Shown piece after piece: positions 59,966-64,000 of a stretch of DNA of 64,000 bases (position 1 is its first letter; each line of letters begins with the position of its first letter). Source of the DNA: Dyadobacter psychrotolerans (lineage in GTDB: Bacteria; Bacteroidota; Bacteroidia; Cytophagales; Spirosomataceae). A model generated the notes under the pieces. That model did no database searches and was not told where the DNA came from. It saw nothing but the letters and a program-made list of their open reading frames with translations. The position numbers were made by a program, and so were the translations under genes. Where the stretch lies: assembly GCF_004349265.1 (NCBI RefSeq), contig NZ_SMFL01000011.1, positions 1-64,000 of the forward strand, given 5' to 3'.

Positions 59966-61090
59966 TTAAAATGATGTACCTACCCCAGGATCTGAAAACC
60001 TGGCATCCTGAATAAATTGCTCGTCATTCAGGGTTTTAAGAAAAGCGATAATCGATTGTTTTTCAGATGCTGTTAAGACAATTCCGGTTTTACCGTCCGG
60101 CTTTAAAAAGACCGGATCCAGGGTTGTCGTTTTATGAACACTATCCGAATAATGATCCAGGACTTCTTCCAGAGAATGATAGCGGCCATCATGCATATAT
60201 GGTGCTGTAAGCCCGACGTTCCGGAGACTTGGTACTTTGAATTTATACATGTCCGGATCCAGCCCGGTAACCGCACCTCGCCCCTGATCATTGATTTTCA
60301 GAGGAATTAACCCATTATTTCTAAAACTGAAATCTGTAAACAATTCGCCGCTGTGGCAGGTGCTGCACTTGCATTTGAAAAGTCCTAAACCTTCCTTTTC
60401 CTGTGCGTTGAAAGCAGATACATCGCCCTTTACATAAAAGTCGTATTTTGAATTGGCAGACACCATGGATAGCATAAACTGAGACAGCGCTTTAAGCATC
60501 CTTTCGCTGTTGATTTCTTCGGTTCCAAATGCTTTTTTGAACATTTTCGGATAATCAACAGGCTTTTTAGCGGATGACAGCGGCGTGTTTTTCAGTTTAG
60601 TAATCACGTTTTTTACCGTTTCGCCCATTTCTACCGGATTTTCAATCGGGTTAAACGGCACCAGATCCAGGTCGTGCACACCGCCGTCCCAGAAAAAAGA
60701 CGGATACCAGGCCAGGTTCTGAATGGACGGAGAATTACGCGTTCCGAGCTGGTCGTCCACACCGTGGCTTAATTCATGTCCATGGTGTGTAAAAGCCGCA
60801 ACCTGCTGGTGACATGTTCCGCAGCCAATCTGGTTTGTACGTGACAGAATTCCGTCATAAAACAAAAATCTGCCCAGTTCGATGCCCTCTTCCGTCAACG
60901 GGTTTCTGCTCATGTCGTAAACGGGATCAGGAAAATTGACTGGTTTTTTCCATACAACGGGCGTTGGCGCTTTGTCCTCTTCTTCCGGTTCGGGCGTTTC
61001 AGGACTTTTGCTGCATGAAATTCCCATAATCAGAAAAGCCGCCAGAACAGGCAGGTTTAAACTAAAAAGGGATTTTATGATTTTTTCCAA
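59966..61090 (-). CDS. Di-haem cytochrome-c peroxidase family lipoprotein (MbnH/MauG-like)
   Basis: A 374-residue exported lipoprotein (lipobox MGISC, Cys26) with two haem c motifs, CGTCH (90-94) and CSTCH (242-246). It has family segments GRFLFYDGILSRTNQIGCGTCH, GTRNSPSIQNLAWYPSFFWDGGVHDL, and VPSLRNVGLTAPYMHDGRYHSLEEVLDHY. This is the bacterial CcpA/MauG fold. The gene directly follows an MbnP-family gene (25-bp gap). In characterised pairs MbnH oxidises a Trp of MbnP to kynurenine, creating a copper site; the same role is likely here by context. Confidence 0.92.
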   Translation of the reverse strand: MEKIIKSLFSLNLPVLAAFLIMGISCSKSPETPEPEEEDKAPTPVVWKKPVNFPDPVYDMSRNPLTEEGIELGRFLFYDGILSRTNQIGCGTCHQQVAAFTHHGHELSHGVDDQLGTRNSPSIQNLAWYPSFFWDGGVHDLDLVPFNPIENPVEMGETVKNVITKLKNTPLSSAKKPVDYPKMFKKAFGTEEINSERMLKALSQFMLSMVSANSKYDFYVKGDVSAFNAQEKEGLGLFKCKCSTCHSGELFTDFSFRNNGLIPLKINDQGRGAVTGLDPDMYKFKVPSLRNVGLTAPYMHDGRYHSLEEVLDHYSDSVHKTTTLDPVFLKPDGKTGIVLTASEKQSIIAFLKTLNDEQFIQDARFSDPGVGTSF

Positions 61091-61115
61091 AATAAAAACT
61101 GTTTAAAGCCTCACC

Positions 61116-61928
61116 TTAATTGTGAATGTGATCAAGCGAGAACATTTTGGAATAATTATTCGCGATTTCCTGTGACTTTTCGGGCAACTGACTCATGACG
61201 CTGCTGTACTTTGCAATCGAAAGTCTGGTGGCCGGCCCGTCAAATATTTTCAGGACATCCACCAAAAGATGTACTTCCGGAATTTCCTCCGCGGAAACGG
61301 TTGCTTTCTGACCTGCAAAGTCAATTTTGACAACCCGGGTATTGTTAACAGTCCGTGTTTGGTATCCGCCAAACAGGCCGATATGATAATAAAATTTACT
61401 GTTTGCGGAAGTGGCTGCGGGTGAGGTGCCTTCCAGTTTCATAAAAATATATCCGGAATTCCAGGCCCAGTACATACCATCTTCCATACTGCCACCCGGA
61501 TCTAATACTCCTTTGCGTTTTTCAACAGGGGATACGCTTCTGGCGCTATCCACACCTACCATAAATTCCACACCGGTATAATCACCAACAGGAACGTTCT
61601 TTAATTTTACAAACTGTGATTCCTTGTTTTCCTCCATTATAAGAAAATAACTCGAATCCTGAGGTACAACATAACTGGTTCCGTTTGCGCGGGTAAGTTT
61701 GATGTTGGATATGAAGTAATTGAATTTGGTAATAACAAAATCTTCACCGGTTGAATTTACGTTCGATGGGCCATTGAGTACCAGATTTTTCGTGCCCACC
61801 ACGTTGTCAAATTCTATGCTGAAACCTGCTCCGGTTGGTGTAGGATCGCTTTCGCATGAATTGAAGGATAAAAAAGTAATTCCTGAAAAAAGGTATAGAC
61901 AAAAAGAAAATATTCTTTTCATGATCAT
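61116..61928 (-). CDS. MbnP-family periplasmic copper-binding lipoprotein
   Basis: A 270-residue lipoprotein (lipobox FNSC, near residue 24). The MbnP domain is visible throughout: GFSIEFDNVVGTKNLVL, GEDFVITKFNYFISNIKLTRANG, VPVGDYTGVEFMVGVDSARS, and MEDGMYWAWNSGYIFMKLEG with the Trp pair typical of the family. MbnP proteins bind copper, in known cases after oxidation of a Trp to kynurenine by the adjacent MbnH di-haem enzyme, which is encoded next. The 120-bp gap upstream separates it from the CNGKC membrane protein gene. Confidence 0.9.
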   Translation of the reverse strand: MIMKRIFSFCLYLFSGITFLSFNSCESDPTPTGAGFSIEFDNVVGTKNLVLNGPSNVNSTGEDFVITKFNYFISNIKLTRANGTSYVVPQDSSYFLIMEENKESQFVKLKNVPVGDYTGVEFMVGVDSARSVSPVEKRKGVLDPGGSMEDGMYWAWNSGYIFMKLEGTSPAATSANSKFYYHIGLFGGYQTRTVNNTRVVKIDFAGQKATVSAEEIPEVHLLVDVLKIFDGPATRLSIAKYSSVMSQLPEKSQEIANNYSKMFSLDHIHN

Positions 61929-62048
61929 AATGTTAAGCTGGCAGTTGAAGCCAGGAGATAAAATGACATTTAAGTCTTAACGACAAAACGCCGGTATGGA
62001 CTAATGTATTGGAAAAATAATAAAATAAGATAGATAGCCTGTTGAAGA

Positions 62049-62444
62049 TCAGGCCAGCGGCGGATGGAAGATATCCTGAATGTGATTGAAGGAAACAAAC
62101 TGATTTTGAAAACTGAATTTAACAGGTTTCAAAAATGTAAAATTAAATTCGTTTGTATTGTTATAAGTCGAAGTCAACGGAGGCATGTCGGTAGAAACGG
62201 CCAGCAGTTTTGCCAGGAAATCACTTTCTGCCTGTTTTTCTTCCTGCTTTTTTGCTTCTGCTATTTTTTTTGCCAGATAACATTTACCGTTACAGTTAAG
62301 CTGAGGACGGTTACGGTTTTCGCAAAGATTAGCGATAATATAGTCACGGCGTATTTCAAAGTCGAGATACAACAATGGTATCACACATGCTTTAACAAGC
62401 ATGAGGCCAAGCAGACCCAGTGATATCAATTGTTTTATTCTCAC
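62049..62444 (-). CDS. Small membrane protein with C-(x9)-CNGKC motif
   Basis: About 131 residues from a GTG start at 62444. The first 28 residues form a membrane helix (IKQLISLGLLGLMLVKACVIPLLYLDFEI), then IANLCENRNRPQLNCNGKCYLAKKI (Cys41, Cys51, Cys55) and a charged linker (EAKKQEEKQ). The C-terminus is hydrophobic and aromatic, ending DIFHPPLA. The start is set by an exact -7 box at 62483-62490, which lies inside any longer frame. Such CNGKC proteins occur in Bacteroidota beside copper or TonB genes; a copper-binding or reductant role is likely but unproven. First gene of the copper operon. Confidence 0.75.
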   Translation of the reverse strand: MRIKQLISLGLLGLMLVKACVIPLLYLDFEIRRDYIIANLCENRNRPQLNCNGKCYLAKKIAEAKKQEEKQAESDFLAKLLAVSTDMPPLTSTYNNTNEFNFTFLKPVKFSFQNQFVSFNHIQDIFHPPLA

Positions 62445-62482
62445 AAATATGTAACGTGAAAACGAAAGATCTATTTTGCAGG

Positions 62483-62490
62483 CAAAGGTA
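62483..62490 (-). promoter_or_regulatory. Candidate -7 box of the copper operon
   Basis: On the minus strand TACCTTTG matches TAnnTTTG exactly. It lies 38 bp upstream of the GTG at 62444 and excludes the longer frame starting at 62561. Confidence 0.55.
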
Positions 62491-62600
62491 TAAAGCGATT
62501 GAATACGGATGATGGTATTTTTAAAATTTATCCGGTCTTTTATAATTAAAATGCAACGCATGAATTGACTTTCAGGACTATGATTGCGTACGGATTTTCT

Positions 62601-62608
62601 TATTTTTG
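62601..62608 (+). promoter_or_regulatory. Candidate -7 box for Uma2 gene
   Basis: TATTTTTG matches TAnnTTTG exactly and lies 18 bp before the ATG at 62627. Confidence 0.5.
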
Positions 62609-62626
62609 TTGAAACCAGAAGTTAAC

Positions 62627-63235
62627 ATGATGTCAGCAGTCGCGCAAACTTTATATTCGGAGGAAGATTACCTTCAAATGGAAACCAAAGCAGGTTATAA
62701 AAGCGAATATTTTCGTGGGGAAATTTTCATGATGGCCGGAGGTACACCCAATCATAACCGGATTAAAGAAAACGTATCCATTGAAGTTGGTATTGCCTTA
62801 AAAAAGGGAAAATCCTGCCGTAGTTATTCCAGTGACCAGCGTGTTCATATTCCTGAGAATAGCCTTTATACCTATCCTGACGTCGTTTTGGTATGCGGAC
62901 CTAATCAATACTCTCAAAGGGACATTAATACGATCACCAATCCGTCGGTGATCATTGAAGTTATTTCTCAGGGGTCGGGAGCTTATGACAGAGGGGACAA
63001 ATTCCGGCTTTACAGGGACATTTTGAGTTTACGGGAATACGTTCTGGTGAATTCACTTAATGTTGGCGTTGAAATTTACCGGCGGACAGAGGACAATCAC
63101 TGGCTGCTAGCCCAGGATGCTTACAAGCTTTCGGATTCGGTTACCATTTCCACAATAGATACCACTCTTTTATTATCCGATTTATATTCCGGCACCGACG
63201 ATGTTAAAGAAGGCTGGATTACGCCGGAAGAGTAA
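62627..63235 (+). CDS. Uma2-family (DUF820) putative PD-(D/E)XK nuclease
   Basis: About 202 residues. Family pattern: LYSEEDYLQMETKAGYKSEYFRGEIFMMAGGTPNHNRI, then YPDVVLVCG and SVIIEVISQGSGAYDRGDKFRLYRDILSLREYVLV. The Glu, Asp and Glu residues form the predicted nuclease core. Uma2 proteins are abundant in cyanobacteria and Bacteroidota, but their targets are unknown. The start at 62627 or 62630 is chosen because the longer TTG start lies within the -7 box. Monocistronic. Confidence 0.88.
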   Translation: MMSAVAQTLYSEEDYLQMETKAGYKSEYFRGEIFMMAGGTPNHNRIKENVSIEVGIALKKGKSCRSYSSDQRVHIPENSLYTYPDVVLVCGPNQYSQRDINTITNPSVIIEVISQGSGAYDRGDKFRLYRDILSLREYVLVNSLNVGVEIYRRTEDNHWLLAQDAYKLSDSVTISTIDTTLLLSDLYSGTDDVKEGWITPEE

Positions 63236-63241
63236 TTTTCC

Positions 63242-63249
63242 TATATTTG
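63242..63249 (+). promoter_or_regulatory. Candidate -7 box for exbB-like gene
   Basis: TATATTTG matches TAnnTTTG exactly, about 104 bp before the ATG at 63354; no clear TTTG at -33. Confidence 0.5.
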
Positions 63250-63353
63250 CCCTTTAAACAATAAGCGGGAATTTACTCCGTTTATGTTCAAAGCTATTTT
63301 CTAGCCTGATTTGCCTCTTTTTATTAGCTTAACCATTCACTTTCACAATTAAT

Positions 63354-64000
63354 ATGATGCTTCTACAAGCACTTACTGACTCTACTTTGGCAGCACCTGT
63401 CGCTGACACCGGACTTTCTGTTATTGACCTTCTTGGAAAAGGAGGGATAGTGATGATCCCGCTCGGGCTGCTTTTTGTTGCTACATTATTTATTATCATT
63501 GAGCGGTACATGGGTATTGGTTCCAACGGAAAAATTGATTCCCAGTTTGTAGACAATGTCAAAGATTTCATACAGCAGGGCAATCTTAAATCTGCTGAGT
63601 CTTCATGCCGTAACCAGCGCAATGCTGCGGGCCGTATTTTCGAACGTGCAATTGGCAGAATAGGTTATCCGATTAAAGACATTGAAACTTCCATCGAAAC
63701 AGCAAGCCAGATTGAAATCCAGCGTATGGAGGGAAATCTGGGTTACCTTGGGGTAATTGCAGGTATAGCGCCTATGCTTGGTTTCGTGGGTACCATTTCT
63801 GGGATTATTCGTATTTTTTATGATATTTCGGTAAGTAATGACTTCAATATCAGTACCATTGCAAGCGGGATGTATGAAAAAATGATTACGTCCGGGTCGG
63901 GTCTGATCATCGGTTTGCTTGCTTACGCAGGATATCACTTGCTGAATATGAAAATCGACCGTTTTGCCTTAAGAATACAAATGGCCGCTTCGGACTTCCT
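63354..64000 (+). CDS. MotA/TolQ/ExbB proton-channel family protein (partial)
   Basis: An open frame of 215 codons runs off the right edge. It begins MMLLQALTDSTLAAPVADTGLSVIDLLGKGGIVMIPLGLLFVATLFIIIERYM (first helix). Then comes a cytoplasmic stretch (SCRNQRNAAGRIFERAIGRIG) and the conserved core LGYLGVIAGIAPMLGFVGTISGIIRIF, followed by ITSGSGLIIGLLAYAGYHLL. This is the ExbB/TolQ pattern; these channels power TonB-dependent receptors or Tol. ExbD-like genes should follow outside the window. It has an exact -7 box upstream. Confidence 0.93.
   Translation, partial: MMLLQALTDSTLAAPVADTGLSVIDLLGKGGIVMIPLGLLFVATLFIIIERYMGIGSNGKIDSQFVDNVKDFIQQGNLKSAESSCRNQRNAAGRIFERAIGRIGYPIKDIETSIETASQIEIQRMEGNLGYLGVIAGIAPMLGFVGTISGIIRIFYDISVSNDFNISTIASGMYEKMITSGSGLIIGLLAYAGYHLLNMKIDRFALRIQMAASDF

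Noticed and set aside
62445..62561. N-terminal extension of the CNGKC protein
   Set aside because: It contains the exact -7 box at 62483-62490, and the GTG at 62444 gives a standard membrane-anchor start.
1..64000. tRNA, rRNA or tmRNA genes
   Set aside because: No cloverleaf or rRNA-like conserved words were noticed in the non-coding gaps; a covariance search would be needed to exclude small RNAs.

Overview
The window looks like chromosomal DNA of a member of the Bacteroidota, most likely a Cytophagales bacterium of the Dyadobacter/Spirosoma type; the lineage is inferred from gene content only. Supporting signs are a SusC/SusD pair, several TonB-dependent receptors, LytTR and hybrid sensor systems, a YG-rich surface lipoprotein, Bacteroidota-type -7 boxes (TAnnTTTG) before several genes and almost no Shine-Dalgarno sequences. 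No rRNA, tRNA, CRISPR array or phage module was recognised. The only mobile-element sign is a partial IS630-like gene at the left edge.

Layout. 0-3.3 kb: IS630-like fragment, then a TonB-dependent receptor under a TPP riboswitch. 3.3-11.2 kb: ornithine aminotransferase, S41 protease lipoprotein, small membrane protein, GH3-like adenylating enzyme, SbcC. 11.5-16.2 kb: sugar/glycosylation cassette (ketoisomerase, sugar aminotransferase, glycosyltransferase, methyltransferase), then a DUF418 protein. 16.5-23 kb: signalling cluster with a degenerate receiver, an AraC regulator, a double receiver, a giant CheB-CheR-PAS-kinase and a divergent single receiver. 23-27.8 kb: SDR, Gfo/Idh/MocA oxidoreductase, and a KefF/KefC-like pair. 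27.8-30.4 kb: sodium:solute symporter, YG-rich lipoprotein, then an unusual non-coding stretch with a perfect DnaA-box palindrome and a 10-bp-phased GTC/GAC array. 30.4-38 kb: Dabb protein, a histidine kinase whose start abuts 13 perfect 7-bp repeats, glutamate dehydrogenase, a LytS/LytR pair and an outer-membrane receptor. 38-45.9 kb: BipA/TypA, a DUF2442 gene with a frameshifted DUF4160 partner, M28 peptidase, TraB/GumN protein, a stand-alone nuoN and an unknown secreted protein. 46-54 kb: SusC-SusD-metallophosphoesterase-phosphodiesterase run with a divergent TetR gene. 54-57.7 kb: small membrane proteins, Ffh, MscS channel. 57.8-62.5 kb: probable copper-handling operon (CNGKC membrane protein, MbnP, MbnH-like di-haem protein, Cys-rich barrel, lipoprotein, SCO1). 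62.6-64 kb: Uma2-family nuclease and the start of an ExbB/TolQ gene.

Genes left of about 28 kb are mostly on the plus strand and genes right of 30 kb mostly on the minus strand, so they converge on the non-coding stretch at 29.7-30.1 kb. The strongest candidates for something not already described are the phased array there, the copper operon with its two Cys-motif proteins of unknown function, and the heptamer tract in the leader of a histidine kinase.
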